Below are positions 20,050 to 29,790 of a DNA stretch of 64,000 nucleotides, piece by piece; positions within the stretch are counted from its first letter, which is position 1, and each line of letters begins with the position of its first letter. This DNA is from Luteimonas sp. MC1750 (lineage in GTDB: Bacteria; Pseudomonadota; Gammaproteobacteria; Xanthomonadales; Xanthomonadaceae), in assembly GCF_016615955.1 (NCBI RefSeq), contig NZ_CP067113.1:2046001-2110000 (forward strand), read 5' to 3'. A program made the position numbers and the translations under genes. The notes under the pieces were generated by a model. The model made no database searches and was not told the origin of the DNA. It saw only the letters and a program-made list of their open reading frames with translations.

Positions 20050-21696
20050 ATGGCCAAGGCCTCCGACCTGCTCGTCGCCGCGCTCGAAGCCGAAGGCGTC
20101 GAGACCATCTTCGGGATCCCGGGGGAAGAGAACCTCGATCTGATCGAGTCGCTGCGCACCTCGCGCATCCGCCTGGTCCTGACCCGCCACGAGCAGGCCG
20201 CCGGCTTCATGGCCGCGACCTGCGGCCGCCTCACCGGTCGCGCGGGCGTTTGCCTGAGCACGCTGGGCCCGGGCGCCACCAACCTGGTCACCGCGGCCGC
20301 GTACGCGCAGCTCGGGGCCATGCCGATGCTGATGATCACCGGCCAGAAGCCGATCCGCAGCAGCCGCCAGGGCCACTTCCAGATCATCGACACGATCGGC
20401 ACGCTCCGCCCGCTGACCAAGTACACGCGCCAGCTGGTCTCCGCCGACAGCATCCCGGCACGCGTGCGCGAAGCCTTCCGGCGCGCCGAGGACGAGCGCC
20501 CGGGTGCCACCCACCTGGAGCTGCCGCAGGACATCGCCGGCGACCCGACGGACGCGGTGCCGATCGCCAGGTCGTACTCGCGCCGGCCGGTCGCCGAGCA
20601 CAAGGCGATCGCGCGCGCCGCGGCGGCGATCCGCGACGCACGCCACCCGCTGCTGATGATCGGCGCCGGCGCCAACCGCAAGACCACCGCGCGCGCCCTG
20701 CGCGGCTTCGTCGACCGGCTCGGCATCCCGTTCTTCAGCACCCAGATGGGCAAGGGCGTGCTCGACGAGACCGACCCGCTGTGGATCGGCACCGCCGCGC
20801 TGTCCGACCACGACTACGTGCACCGCGCGATCGACGCCGCCGACTGCATCGTCAACATTGGCCACGACGTCATCGAGAAGCCGCCGTTCTTCATGCGCGA
20901 GGGCCGGCGCACGGTGATCCACGTCAACTACGACGGCGCCGAGGTCGATGCGGTCTATTTCCCGCAGCTCGAGGTGGTGGGCGACATCGCCGATGCCGTG
21001 CGGCGCCTGGGCGAGTCACTCGAACCGCAGGCGCACTGGGACTTCGCCTTCTTCGACCGCGTGCGCACCGCGCTGTGCAGCCAGCTGGGCGAACGCAGCC
21101 GCGACGATCGCTTCCCCATGGCCAGCCAGCGCATCGTCGCCGACCTGGCCGAAGCCCTGGGCCCGGACGACATCACCTGCCTGGACAACGGCCTGTACAA
21201 GCTCTGGTTCGCGCGCAACCACCGCTGCCGGCGGCCGAACACGCTGCTCCTCGACAATGCGCTGGCGACCATGGGCGCCGGGCTGCCTTCGGCGATCGCC
21301 GCGCGCATCGTCCATCCCGATCGCAAGGTGGTCGCGGTCTGCGGCGACGGCGGCTTCATGATGAACTCGCAGGAGCTGGAGACCGCGGTGCGCCTGCAGC
21401 TGGACCTGGTGGTGCTGGTACTGCGCGACGATGCCTACGGCATGATCAAGTGGAAGCAGGCGCACGAGGACTTCCCGGACTACGGCATGGACCTCGGCAA
21501 TCCGGATTTCGTGAAGTACGCGGAGAGCTATGGCGCGCGCGGGCACCGGCCTGCGTCGGCCGCCGGGCTGCTGCCGCTGCTGCGCGAGGCGCTGGCGACC
21601 CCGGGCGTCGACCTGATCGAGGTGCCGGTGGACTATGCCGATGACGACTGGCTCCTCAACGAGGAGATCCCGCGGCTCAGCGCGGCGGTGGAATGA
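20050..21696 (+). CDS. ThDP-dependent enzyme of the acetolactate synthase large-subunit family
   Basis: The protein has 548 residues with the three ThDP-enzyme domains. Glu48 in RHEQ is the cofactor-activating residue, STLGPGATNL follows, and the ThDP/Mg motif runs from GDGG (432-435) to the Asn at 439. It is closest to stand-alone acetolactate-synthase-like enzymes (IFGIPGEENLDL start), which lack a regulatory subunit; none is encoded here. GAGGAAC precedes the ATG. The next gene, an aldehyde dehydrogenase, overlaps or closely follows it, so the pair may convert a 2-oxo acid to an aldehyde or acyloin and then oxidise it. Acetolactate formation itself is uncertain. Confidence 0.82.
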   Translation: MAKASDLLVAALEAEGVETIFGIPGEENLDLIESLRTSRIRLVLTRHEQAAGFMAATCGRLTGRAGVCLSTLGPGATNLVTAAAYAQLGAMPMLMITGQKPIRSSRQGHFQIIDTIGTLRPLTKYTRQLVSADSIPARVREAFRRAEDERPGATHLELPQDIAGDPTDAVPIARSYSRRPVAEHKAIARAAAAIRDARHPLLMIGAGANRKTTARALRGFVDRLGIPFFSTQMGKGVLDETDPLWIGTAALSDHDYVHRAIDAADCIVNIGHDVIEKPPFFMREGRRTVIHVNYDGAEVDAVYFPQLEVVGDIADAVRRLGESLEPQAHWDFAFFDRVRTALCSQLGERSRDDRFPMASQRIVADLAEALGPDDITCLDNGLYKLWFARNHRCRRPNTLLLDNALATMGAGLPSAIAARIVHPDRKVVAVCGDGGFMMNSQELETAVRLQLDLVVLVLRDDAYGMIKWKQAHEDFPDYGMDLGNPDFVKYAESYGARGHRPASAAGLLPLLREALATPGVDLIEVPVDYADDDWLLNEEIPRLSAAVE

Positions 21697-21731
21697 GCGC
21701 CGGAAGACGGAAACCGAACGGAGGACAGGCA

Positions 21732-23243
21732 ATGGCGGGCAGTAAGCAGGCGAAGGCGAAGACGAAGAAGAAGAAGACCGGCGCGGCCCCGGGCCGCAGC
21801 GCGCGCGACGGCCTGGCGCCGAGTTACCCCTACTATCTCGCCAACCGTGCCGTGGCCGCCAACACCGGGCTCGAGGTCCTCGACAAGTACACCGGCGAGG
21901 TCGCCACCCGGGTCGCCTTCGCCGACGCCGCCACCGTGCGCAAGGCCCTGGTCGCCGCGCACGCGGCGAAGCGGGCGATGGCCGCGTTCCCGCCGGATGC
22001 GCGCCGCGACGTGCTGGAGCACTGCGTGCGGCGCTTCGGCGAGCGCGCCGACGAGCTCGCGCTGGCGCTGTGCATCGAGGCCGGAAAGCCGATCAGCGAC
22101 GCGCGCGGCGAAGTCGCGCGCCTCATCGACACCTTCCGCATCGCCGCCGGCGAAGCCACGCGCATCGAGGGCGAGGTTCTGGAGCTGCAGATCTCCGAGC
22201 GCAGCCGCGGCTACCGCGGCATGGTCAAGCGCGTGCCGATCGGCGCCTGCAGCTTCATCACGCCGTTCAATTTCCCGCTGAACCTGGTCGCGCACAAGGT
22301 GGCCCCCGCGATCGCGGCCGGCTGTCCCTTCGTGCTCAAGCCCGCCGCCAAGACCCCCGTTGGCGCGTTGATCATCGCCGAGGTGCTGGCGGAGACCGAC
22401 CTGCCGCGCGGCGCGTTCTCGATCCTGCCCTGCAGCAACGAGGACGCCGCGCAGCTGGTCGAGGACGAGCGCATCGCGCTCCTGAGCTTCACCGGCGGCC
22501 TGGTCGGTTGGGACCTCAAGGCTCGCGCCGGCAAGAAGAAGGTGACGCTGGAACTCGGTGGCAACGCGGCCTGCATCATCGATGCCGATCCCGGTGCCGA
22601 CCTCGACCACGTCGTCGAGCGCCTGGTCACCGGGGCCTACTACCAGTCGGGCCAGAGCTGCATCAGCGTGCAGCGCATCCTGGTGCATGCGGAGCTCTAC
22701 CCCCGGCTCAAGCGCCGCATGAAGGCGGCCGTGCAGCAGCTGCGCATGGGCGACCCGCGCGACGAAAAGACCGTCATCGGCCCGATGATCGACGAGGACG
22801 CGGCGATCCGCGTCGAATCGTGGATCCGCGCCGCGCGCAAGGCCGGCGCGAAGCTGGTCGCGGGCGGGGAGCGCAAGGGCAGCATGCTGCCGGCGACGCT
22901 GCTGGAGGAGGTCCCGCCCGACACCGACCTCTACCGCCAGGAGGCCTTCGGCCCGGTGGCGATGCTGGAGCCGTTCGACGACTTCGACCAGGCGCTGGCG
23001 CGGGTGAACGACAGCGCCTTCGGCCTGCAGGCGGGCGTGTTCACCGCCAGCCTCGCGCACGCGATGCGCGCCTGGGACCGCCTGGAGGTGGGCGGCGTGG
23101 TGGTCGGCGACGTGCCGAGCTTCCGCGTCGACAACATGCCCTACGGCGGCGTGCGCGACTCCGGCCTCGGGCGCGAAGGCGTGCGCTGCGCGATCGAGGA
23201 CATGACCGAGCCGCGCCTGCTGGTGATCCGCGACCCGGTCTGA
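21732..23243 (+). CDS. Aldehyde dehydrogenase family protein
   Basis: This NAD(P)-dependent aldehyde dehydrogenase has 503 residues. Key parts: FNFPLNLVAHKVAPAIAAG, Glu274 in LELGGNA, Cys310 in SGQSCISVQR, EAFGPVA, and GVRDSGLGREG. The pattern is nearest lactaldehyde/phosphonoacetaldehyde-type and GapN-like ALDHs, so the substrate is open. The N terminus is unusual, with a lysine-rich tail (KQAKAKTKKKKTG). ATG 21732 has GGAGGA six bases upstream. An alternative ATG at 21693 overlaps the preceding stop but lacks a ribosome site. It belongs to one operon with the ThDP enzyme. Confidence 0.87.
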   Translation: MAGSKQAKAKTKKKKTGAAPGRSARDGLAPSYPYYLANRAVAANTGLEVLDKYTGEVATRVAFADAATVRKALVAAHAAKRAMAAFPPDARRDVLEHCVRRFGERADELALALCIEAGKPISDARGEVARLIDTFRIAAGEATRIEGEVLELQISERSRGYRGMVKRVPIGACSFITPFNFPLNLVAHKVAPAIAAGCPFVLKPAAKTPVGALIIAEVLAETDLPRGAFSILPCSNEDAAQLVEDERIALLSFTGGLVGWDLKARAGKKKVTLELGGNAACIIDADPGADLDHVVERLVTGAYYQSGQSCISVQRILVHAELYPRLKRRMKAAVQQLRMGDPRDEKTVIGPMIDEDAAIRVESWIRAARKAGAKLVAGGERKGSMLPATLLEEVPPDTDLYRQEAFGPVAMLEPFDDFDQALARVNDSAFGLQAGVFTASLAHAMRAWDRLEVGGVVVGDVPSFRVDNMPYGGVRDSGLGREGVRCAIEDMTEPRLLVIRDPV

Positions 23244-23322
23244 GCGGATGCACGTGCCGGGCGGGCAACCCCACCCGGGCGCCTCGCGCGTTGGCCTCCT
23301 GCGTCCACCGACGGAGTCCGCC

Positions 23323-25038
23323 ATGAACCGCTTTCCCTTCGCTGCCGCGCTCGCCGCGAGCCTGCTGCTCGCCGCCTGCCAGACGTCACAGTCCTCCGCC
23401 GACGGCGCGCCCGCCGCGCCCGCGCCCGTCCCGAAGTCGACGCCCGCCGCGCCACCTGCCCGGCCCGCCCCGGTGGCACAGGAGGCGATGCTCGACCGCA
23501 TCGAAACGACCGGTGCGCGACGGCGGCTGGAGGCCACGCGCATGGCGCAGGCCCCGGCCCCGACCGCCTACGCGGTCATGCCGCCGCAGCGTCCGCCGGC
23601 GCCGCCCGCCAATCGCGAGGAATATGCCGACCTCGACGACAACCCGGTCCGCCGCGCGTCCGAGCACCCCGTGTCCACCTTCTCCGTCGACGTCGACACC
23701 GGCAGCTACAGCAACGTCCGCCGCATGCTGCGCGCGGGCGTGCGCCCGCCACCGGACGCGGTCCGTGCGGAGGAGTTCATCAACTACTTCGACTACGGCC
23801 ACCCGGCGCCGCGCACCCGCGAGGTCCCGTTCGCCGTGACCACCGAGATCGCGCCCGCGCCCTGGGATCCGGCGCGCCACCTGCTGATGGTCGGCATCCG
23901 CGGCTACGACGTGCCCAAGGCGCAGCTGCCGCCGGCCAACCTGGTGTTCCTGGTCGACACCTCCGGCTCGATGCATTCGCCCGACAAGCTGCCGCTGCTG
24001 CGCCAGGCCTTCGGCGCGCTCGTCGACCAGTTGCGCGCCCAGGACAGGGTGTCGATCGTCGCCTACGCCGGCTCGGCCGGGCTGGTCCTGCCGCCCACCG
24101 CGGGCGATCGCAAGGGCGAGATCCTCGCCGCGCTCGGGCGCCTGCAGGCCGGCGGCAGCACCAACGGCGGCGCCGGCATCGAGCTGGCCTATGCGATGGC
24201 CCGCCAGGGCTTCGTCGAAGGCGGTGCGAACCGGGTGATCTTGGCGACCGACGGCGATTTCAACGTCGGCACCGTCGACCGCGATGCGCTCGAGGCCATG
24301 GTCGCCGACCAGCGCGGCTCGGGCATCGCACTGACCACGCTGGGCTTCGGCACCGGCAACTACAACGACGCCATGGCCGAGCGCCTGGCCGATGCCGGCG
24401 ACGGCAACCACGCCTATGTCGACACCCTGCTCGAGGCGCGCAAGGTGCTGGTGGAGGAGATGGCGTCGACGCTCCTGACCATCGCCCGCGACGTCAAGGT
24501 GCAGGTCGAGTTCAATCCGGCCGTGGTCGCCGAATACCGGCTGGTCGGGTACAGCAACCGCATGCTGCGCGAGGAGGACTTCGCCAACGACCGGGTCGAT
24601 GCCGGCGACATCGGCGCCGGGCACGAGGTGACCGCGCTGTACGAGATCGCGCTGGCGGGCTCGGGCGGCGAGCGCCTGCGCGCGCTGCGCTACGCCGCGC
24701 CCGCGCAGACCACCGCGGCCACCGGGGAACTCGCGCACCTGCGCCTGCGCTACAAGCTGCCCGGCAACGACCGCAGCCGGCTGATCGAAGTGCCGCTGCG
24801 CCGCGACGCGATCCGCGCGCAGCCCGGCGAGTCGCTGCGCTTCGCCGCCACGGTCGCCGCCTTCGCCGACGCCCTGCGCGGCGGCCACCACCTGGGCGGC
24901 TGGAACTGGGATGCGATCGCGGCCAGCGCTGCCGCCAACCGCGGCGACGACCGCTGGGGCCTGCGCGCCGAATTCGCCACCCTGGTGGAGGCCGGCCGGC
25001 TCGCCACCCGCGCCGATGCCCACGCCGGCGGCGACTGA
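23323..25038 (+). CDS. VWA-domain lipoprotein (YfbK-like)
   Basis: A 571-residue protein with signal peptide and lipobox LLAAC (Cys at about 19), then a Pro/Ala-rich linker to about residue 100. A DUF3520/YfbK-type N-terminal region (STFSVDVDTGSYSNVRR) is followed by a von Willebrand A domain whose metal site begins at Asp212 (DTSGSMHS) and continues with GGSTNGGAGI and ILATDGDFNVG. The C-terminal region carries the VKVQVEFNP and YRLVGYSNR segments of the family. It is likely displayed in the periplasm or outer membrane. Function is unknown beyond metal-dependent protein binding. An ACGGAG ribosome site precedes the ATG. Confidence 0.88.
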   Translation: MNRFPFAAALAASLLLAACQTSQSSADGAPAAPAPVPKSTPAAPPARPAPVAQEAMLDRIETTGARRRLEATRMAQAPAPTAYAVMPPQRPPAPPANREEYADLDDNPVRRASEHPVSTFSVDVDTGSYSNVRRMLRAGVRPPPDAVRAEEFINYFDYGHPAPRTREVPFAVTTEIAPAPWDPARHLLMVGIRGYDVPKAQLPPANLVFLVDTSGSMHSPDKLPLLRQAFGALVDQLRAQDRVSIVAYAGSAGLVLPPTAGDRKGEILAALGRLQAGGSTNGGAGIELAYAMARQGFVEGGANRVILATDGDFNVGTVDRDALEAMVADQRGSGIALTTLGFGTGNYNDAMAERLADAGDGNHAYVDTLLEARKVLVEEMASTLLTIARDVKVQVEFNPAVVAEYRLVGYSNRMLREEDFANDRVDAGDIGAGHEVTALYEIALAGSGGERLRALRYAAPAQTTAATGELAHLRLRYKLPGNDRSRLIEVPLRRDAIRAQPGESLRFAATVAAFADALRGGHHLGGWNWDAIAASAAANRGDDRWGLRAEFATLVEAGRLATRADAHAGGD

Positions 25039-25060
25039 CGTGATCCTGCCCCGCCGCCGC

Positions 25061-27958
25061 TCAGGCCGCGCCGCGGTCGCCGGCGGCGGGCGCGGGCATC
25101 GGGCGTCCGAACAGGAAGCCCTGGCCCATCGTGCAGCCGAGCTGGCGCAGGGTCTCGGCCTGGGCCGCGGTCTCCACGCCTTCGCCGATGGTGTCGATGC
25201 CCAGCGTGCCCGCGAGCGCCAGGATCGCGCGCACCAGGGCCAGGCTCTCGGGATGCAGCGCGTCGTCGAGCCCGGCGACGAAGCTCTGGTCGATCTTCAG
25301 CGCGTGGATCGGGAAGCGGTGCAGGTACGACAGCGCCGAGAAGCCGGTGCCGAAGTCGTCCAGCAGCGCATAGACGCCGCGCGCGCGCAGCGTCTTCAGC
25401 ATGCGCAGCGCGCGCGGCGCATCGTCGAGCAGGGCCACCTCGGTGATCTCGATGCGCAGCCGTGCCGGATCGGCGCCCACGTCCTCGAGCATCTGCAGCA
25501 GGCGCTCGGCGAAGTTGTCGGAGTGGAAATGGCGCGGCGAGACGTTGATCGAGACGTAGCCCTCGCGGTGCCGCGTCATCCAGTCGAAGGCGCGTCGGTA
25601 GACCAGCCAGTCCACCTGTTCGATCAGGCCGCTGTCCTCGCCGACGCCGATGAAGGCACCCGGCGGCAGCGGCCCCTGCAGCTCGTGGTTCCAGCGCAGC
25701 AGCGCCTCGTGGCCGACCACGAGGCCGGTGGCCAGGTCGACGATCGGCTGGAACCAGGGCTCGAACGCATCGGACAGGATCGCGCGCCGGAGGTCGGCCT
25801 CGAGGTCCAGCAGGCGCGTGGCCTCGGCGCGCATCTCCTCGTCGAACAGCTCGCTGCGGTCGCGGCCCAGCGCCTTGGCGCGGTACATCGCGGCGTCGGC
25901 GTCGCGCAGCAGGTCCTCGCCGTGGTGGTAGCGCGGCTGCCACATCGCGATGCCGACCGAGGCCGAGGGGAACAGCTCGCGCCCCGCCACCCACATCGGC
26001 CGCCCGAGGTCGGCGAGGATCCGCCCCACCACGGCCTGGGCGACGGTCTCGTCGCCGGCGTCGCCCAGCAGCACGGCGAACTCGTCGCCGCCCAGGCGCG
26101 CCACCACGTCGCCGTCGCGCAGCAGCCGCGCGATCCGGCGGCCGACCTCCACCAGCATCTCGTCGCCCGCCGCGTGGCCGACGCTGTCGTTGACCAGCTT
26201 GAAGCGGTCGAGGTCGAGGAACAGCACCGCGAACGGCCCGCGCGCCTGCCCGCGGGTCTCGGCGATCGCGGCGTCGAGCCGCTCCAGCAGGTGGATGCGG
26301 TTGGGCAGCCCGGTCAGGTGGTCGTGGCGCGCCTGGTGGATCAGCCGCTGTTCGGCCCGCAGGCGCTCGGACACCTGGGCGCGCAGCTCGCGGTTGGTCT
26401 CCTCCAGCTCGCGGGTGCGCGCCTCGACCCGGTCCTCGAGCTCGGCGTGCGCCGACTTCAGGTGGTCCTGCGAGCGCTTGCGCGCCAGCGCGCCGCCGAT
26501 GTGGTGTGCGACGAAGGTCAGCAGCTTCTGGTCATGCACGGTGAAGGCGATGTCGGGCGAATAGCTCTGCACCGCGATCACCCCGACCGCCACGCCATCG
26601 CGCAGCAGCGGCACGCCGAGCCAGAAGTTCGCCAGCGAGCCGTGGTGCTGCAGCTCGCCGGAGGCCTCGAGCCGGGCGATGGTGTCGCGATCGGCCAGCA
26701 GCGCGCGGCCACTGTGGATCACGTATTCGCTCAGGCCGCGGATCATGCGCCGCGGCTCGCGGATGATGTCGCGCTCGTCCACCGAATACGGGAACTCGAT
26801 GTGCCCGCCGTCGCTGGACACCATGGCGATGTAGAAGTTGCGCGCGTACAGCAGCTCGCCGACGACGGCGTGCAGGTCGTTGTAGAAGCCTTCCACGCTT
26901 TCGGCGGTGAACGACAGCTCGCTGATGCGGAACAGCGCGCGCTGGAGCCGCTCGGCGCGCTGGCGCTCGACGATCTCGGCCTGCAGCACCTCGTTGGCCT
27001 GCTGCAGCTCGCGCGTGCGCGCGACCACGCGCCGCTCCAGCTCGGCCTGGGCGTGCTTGCGGTCGAGCGCGGTCAGGATGTGCTGGGCGACGAACTCCAG
27101 CAGCGCGCGGTCCTCGTCGGTATAGCAGTCCGGCAGGTCGTAGCTCTGCACCACGATCGCGCCGCAGACGCGGCCCTCGCGGCGCATCGGCACGCCGAGC
27201 CAGTCGGCCGAGTCAGGCCCGTGCCGCGCGTCGCGCTCGACCCCCAGCTGGCTCCGCAGCTGGTCCGAGGGCCCGCGCAGCGGATGCCCGTGGCGCAACA
27301 GGGCCACGGTGAGGCTGGCCGGCATGTCCTCGAGCGGAATCTCCGTGTCGGGCTCGGCCACCCAGGGATCGATGCGGTCGGCGAAATACAGGAAGCGGGT
27401 GGTGTGGCGCAGGTCGTCGTAGGCCACGATGTAGAAGTTCTCGGCCGACATCAGGCCGCCCACCACGCCGTGGATCCGCTTCAGCACCTGGGCCATGTCC
27501 AGGCCCGAACCCGCCAGGTCGGCGATCCCGTACAGCGCCTGCTGCAGCCGCTCGGACTTGCGCAGGGATTCGATGCGGGTTTCGGCCTGGGCCGAGGCGA
27601 GGGTCGCCGAGACCAGCCGGCGCGCCAGCGCGCGCCAGGCCTCGCAGGAACCGGGCGTCAGCGCTTCCGGCAGGCGCGTGGCGATGGCCACCGCGGCCTC
27701 GCCCTCCTCCCAGGCGTCCTCGATCGACCTGCCGCCGTCGCGCCGCGGCGGATCCCCGGCCAGCAGGCCGTGGGCCCGCGCCCGGAGCCCTTCGGGGGCG
27801 TCGTCGACGATCGATTCCCCTGCGCCCAGGCGCTCGTCGCTCCAGCAGACCACGACCAGGGACCCGGTGGGCAGCGATTGCGCCAGCATGCCCGCCAACC
27901 CCGCGAGATCGACCTTGCGGGGCGGCGATGCCACCGGAATGTCCAACCTTGCCTGCAC
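25061..27958 (-). CDS. GAF-GAF-GGDEF-EAL cyclic-di-GMP signalling protein
   Basis: A 965-residue soluble sensor. Residues 1-125 hold an unrecognised N-terminal domain. A GAF domain covers about 130-300, a coiled coil about 300-335, a second GAF about 340-495, and another coiled coil to about 540. GGDEF follows with intact RLGGDEF (621-627) and DRFK. EAL then follows with EALLRWNH (Glu751), DDFGTGFS and LKIDQSF. Both cyclase and phosphodiesterase motifs are complete, so either activity may dominate depending on the GAF ligand. I prefer GTG 27958, which has GAGGGG 8 bases upstream; a GTG at 28009 lacks one. It is divergent from the ECF sigma operon. Confidence 0.92.
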   Translation of the reverse strand: MQARLDIPVASPPRKVDLAGLAGMLAQSLPTGSLVVVCWSDERLGAGESIVDDAPEGLRARAHGLLAGDPPRRDGGRSIEDAWEEGEAAVAIATRLPEALTPGSCEAWRALARRLVSATLASAQAETRIESLRKSERLQQALYGIADLAGSGLDMAQVLKRIHGVVGGLMSAENFYIVAYDDLRHTTRFLYFADRIDPWVAEPDTEIPLEDMPASLTVALLRHGHPLRGPSDQLRSQLGVERDARHGPDSADWLGVPMRREGRVCGAIVVQSYDLPDCYTDEDRALLEFVAQHILTALDRKHAQAELERRVVARTRELQQANEVLQAEIVERQRAERLQRALFRISELSFTAESVEGFYNDLHAVVGELLYARNFYIAMVSSDGGHIEFPYSVDERDIIREPRRMIRGLSEYVIHSGRALLADRDTIARLEASGELQHHGSLANFWLGVPLLRDGVAVGVIAVQSYSPDIAFTVHDQKLLTFVAHHIGGALARKRSQDHLKSAHAELEDRVEARTRELEETNRELRAQVSERLRAEQRLIHQARHDHLTGLPNRIHLLERLDAAIAETRGQARGPFAVLFLDLDRFKLVNDSVGHAAGDEMLVEVGRRIARLLRDGDVVARLGGDEFAVLLGDAGDETVAQAVVGRILADLGRPMWVAGRELFPSASVGIAMWQPRYHHGEDLLRDADAAMYRAKALGRDRSELFDEEMRAEATRLLDLEADLRRAILSDAFEPWFQPIVDLATGLVVGHEALLRWNHELQGPLPPGAFIGVGEDSGLIEQVDWLVYRRAFDWMTRHREGYVSINVSPRHFHSDNFAERLLQMLEDVGADPARLRIEITEVALLDDAPRALRMLKTLRARGVYALLDDFGTGFSALSYLHRFPIHALKIDQSFVAGLDDALHPESLALVRAILALAGTLGIDTIGEGVETAAQAETLRQLGCTMGQGFLFGRPMPAPAAGDRGAA

Positions 27959-28126
27959 CTGCCAGATCCCCTCGCACAGCCCAGTACCAAGGGAAGAACG
28001 ACGGATCACGCCGCCAGCGGCAAGCAGGAGCGGCCTTCCCCCCGGCCTCCCGGCGACATGATGCCGCGCATCGGCGCCGCGCGCACGGGCTTCACGCGCC
28101 CCGGCGCAGCGCTTAACCTGCTGCCG

Positions 28127-28744
28127 ATGGACGCCCCGGAGCATGCAGTGCACGCCGAACCCAGCGATGACGCGCTGATGCGGGCGTGGGCGCAGGGCGA
28201 CGCCGCGGCCTTCGAAACGCTGTACCTGCGCCATCGCGAGCGGCTGCACCGGTTCCTGCTGCGCCAGTTGCGCGACCCGGGGCTGGCCGACGAGGTGTTC
28301 CAGGACACCTGGCAGCGCGTGGTGTCCGCCGGCGCCGACTGGCGCCCCGATGCCGCCTTCGCCACCTGGCTGTACCGGATCGCGCGCAACCGCGTCACCG
28401 ACCACTGGCGCGCCCGCCAGCATCGGCCGCCGGCGCCCGACGACGCCGACGCGCGCACCGCCCGGCTGGAGGACGGCGACACCCCCGAGCGCCGGCTCGA
28501 CGCCTGGCAGCGACGGCGCGGCCTGCAGCAGGCCCTCGACACCCTGCCCGCGGACCAGCGCGAGGTGGTGCTGATGCGCCTGGAGCAGGAGCTGACCCTG
28601 GAGCAGATCGGCGACATCACCGGCGTGGGCCGCGAAACCGTGAAGTCGCGGCTGCGCTATGCCATGGACAAACTGCGCGCCGCCCTGGCCGGCACCCCCA
28701 CCGCCACCGCGGCCGACGAACCCGCGCGGGAGGACGCGCGATGA
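28127..28744 (+). CDS. ECF-type RNA polymerase sigma factor
   Basis: A 205-residue sigma-70 family protein with regions 2 and 4 only. Region 2: DDALMRAWAQGDAAAFETLY, DPGLADEVFQDTWQRV, WLYRIARNRVTDHWR. Region 4: LDTLPADQREVVLMRLEQE, then the helix-turn-helix LEQIGDITGVGRETVKSRL. ATG 28127 is used; an in-frame ATG pair upstream (28058) would add a basic tail. It overlaps the next gene by ATGA, the usual arrangement for a sigma/anti-sigma pair. Target promoters are unknown. Confidence 0.92.
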   Translation: MDAPEHAVHAEPSDDALMRAWAQGDAAAFETLYLRHRERLHRFLLRQLRDPGLADEVFQDTWQRVVSAGADWRPDAAFATWLYRIARNRVTDHWRARQHRPPAPDDADARTARLEDGDTPERRLDAWQRRRGLQQALDTLPADQREVVLMRLEQELTLEQIGDITGVGRETVKSRLRYAMDKLRAALAGTPTATAADEPAREDAR

Positions 28745-29790
28745 CGCAGCCGACCCGACCCGATCCGCTGGACTCGACCGAGCGCGCGCTGGCCGACGCG
28801 CTGGCGCGCCACGATCCCGTGCCGGGCCCCTCCCCGGCGCTGGACGCGACCATTTTGGCTTCGGCGCGCGCCGCGGCCGCAGCGCGCGCGGCGGCCGGCG
28901 GGCAAGCAGGCGACGGCAGCGGTGCGGCGGCGGGTGGCCCGGCGATCCGGACCACCGCGGCCACCGGCCATCGGCATCGGCGACGCCATCCCGCCGTGCT
29001 GCGCGGCGGCGCCCTGGCGGCGACCGTGGTGATCGCCGCCGGGATCGCGTGGCAGCTGCAGCCGCGTTTCGATGTGCCCGACCTGGCGGATGAAACCGGG
29101 ATCGCGGCACCCGCGACGCCGGACGCCGCCGCGCGCGCGCCCGAGGCTGCGGCTACGCCGGCGCCGGCGGCTGCGGCTGCGGAGGCGGCTCCGGCGGTGG
29201 ATGCGGCAGATGCGGGGGACGCCGGCAGCCCCGCGCGCCAGGCCCCGCCCGAGGCAGGCGTCGTGGCGCCTCCATCGCCGGTGCGCGCGCTCACCGGCAG
29301 CGGGCCCGAGTCGCCCGCACCACCGGCAGCGGCCTCGATGCCTGCGAGGCCACCCGCGGCCGAAGCGCAGGCGGCCGAGATGCGTGCGTCCGAGGAGCCA
29401 CCGGTGGTCTTCGACGCGCCCGTCCCGACGTCTGCACCGGTGGAGCCGGCACCAGCGCTGCCCGCGCCTCCCGCGCCGCCGGCACCGCCTGCCCCGCTGC
29501 GCGCGCAGCCGGCGCCCCCCTCCATGGCGTCCCCGGCCGCCCGGCGCGCGGACGCGGCCGGGGCCGCGGACGAGGTGCGGCACGAGGACTGGCTGGACCA
29601 GCCGCTCGACGACACGCCGCCGGCTTCGGTGGATTCGCCCGCGGTGCGCGAGGCGTGGCTGGCGCGCATCCGCGAACTGGTCTCGGCCGAGCGCTACGAC
29701 GAGGCCCGCGACAGCTACGCCGAGTTCCGCCGCCGCCATCCCGACGCACCGGTGCCGCCCGACCTGCGGGCGCTGCTGGGCGGGGAATGA
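28741..29790 (+). CDS. Putative membrane anti-sigma factor, Pro/Ala-rich
   Basis: A 349-residue protein translationally coupled to the ECF sigma gene (4-base overlap). The N-terminal 75 residues would be cytoplasmic. One transmembrane helix lies at about 82-101 (VLRGGALAATVVIAAGIAW). The periplasmic part is a long Pro/Ala/Glu-rich linker, including a PAPPAPPAPPAP run, ending in a helical segment (WLARIRELVSAERYDEARD) that resembles one TPR hairpin. There is no cysteine, hence no zinc-binding anti-sigma motif. The anti-sigma role is inferred from position and topology, not from a recognised domain. Confidence 0.7.
   Translation: MTQPTRPDPLDSTERALADALARHDPVPGPSPALDATILASARAAAAARAAAGGQAGDGSGAAAGGPAIRTTAATGHRHRRRHPAVLRGGALAATVVIAAGIAWQLQPRFDVPDLADETGIAAPATPDAAARAPEAAATPAPAAAAAEAAPAVDAADAGDAGSPARQAPPEAGVVAPPSPVRALTGSGPESPAPPAAASMPARPPAAEAQAAEMRASEEPPVVFDAPVPTSAPVEPAPALPAPPAPPAPPAPLRAQPAPPSMASPAARRADAAGAADEVRHEDWLDQPLDDTPPASVDSPAVREAWLARIRELVSAERYDEARDSYAEFRRRHPDAPVPPDLRALLGGE

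Noticed and set aside
27959..29110. N-terminal extension of the GGDEF-EAL protein beyond 27958
   Set aside because: The frame stays open, but it would run antisense through the ECF sigma gene, and a good ribosome site supports GTG 27958.
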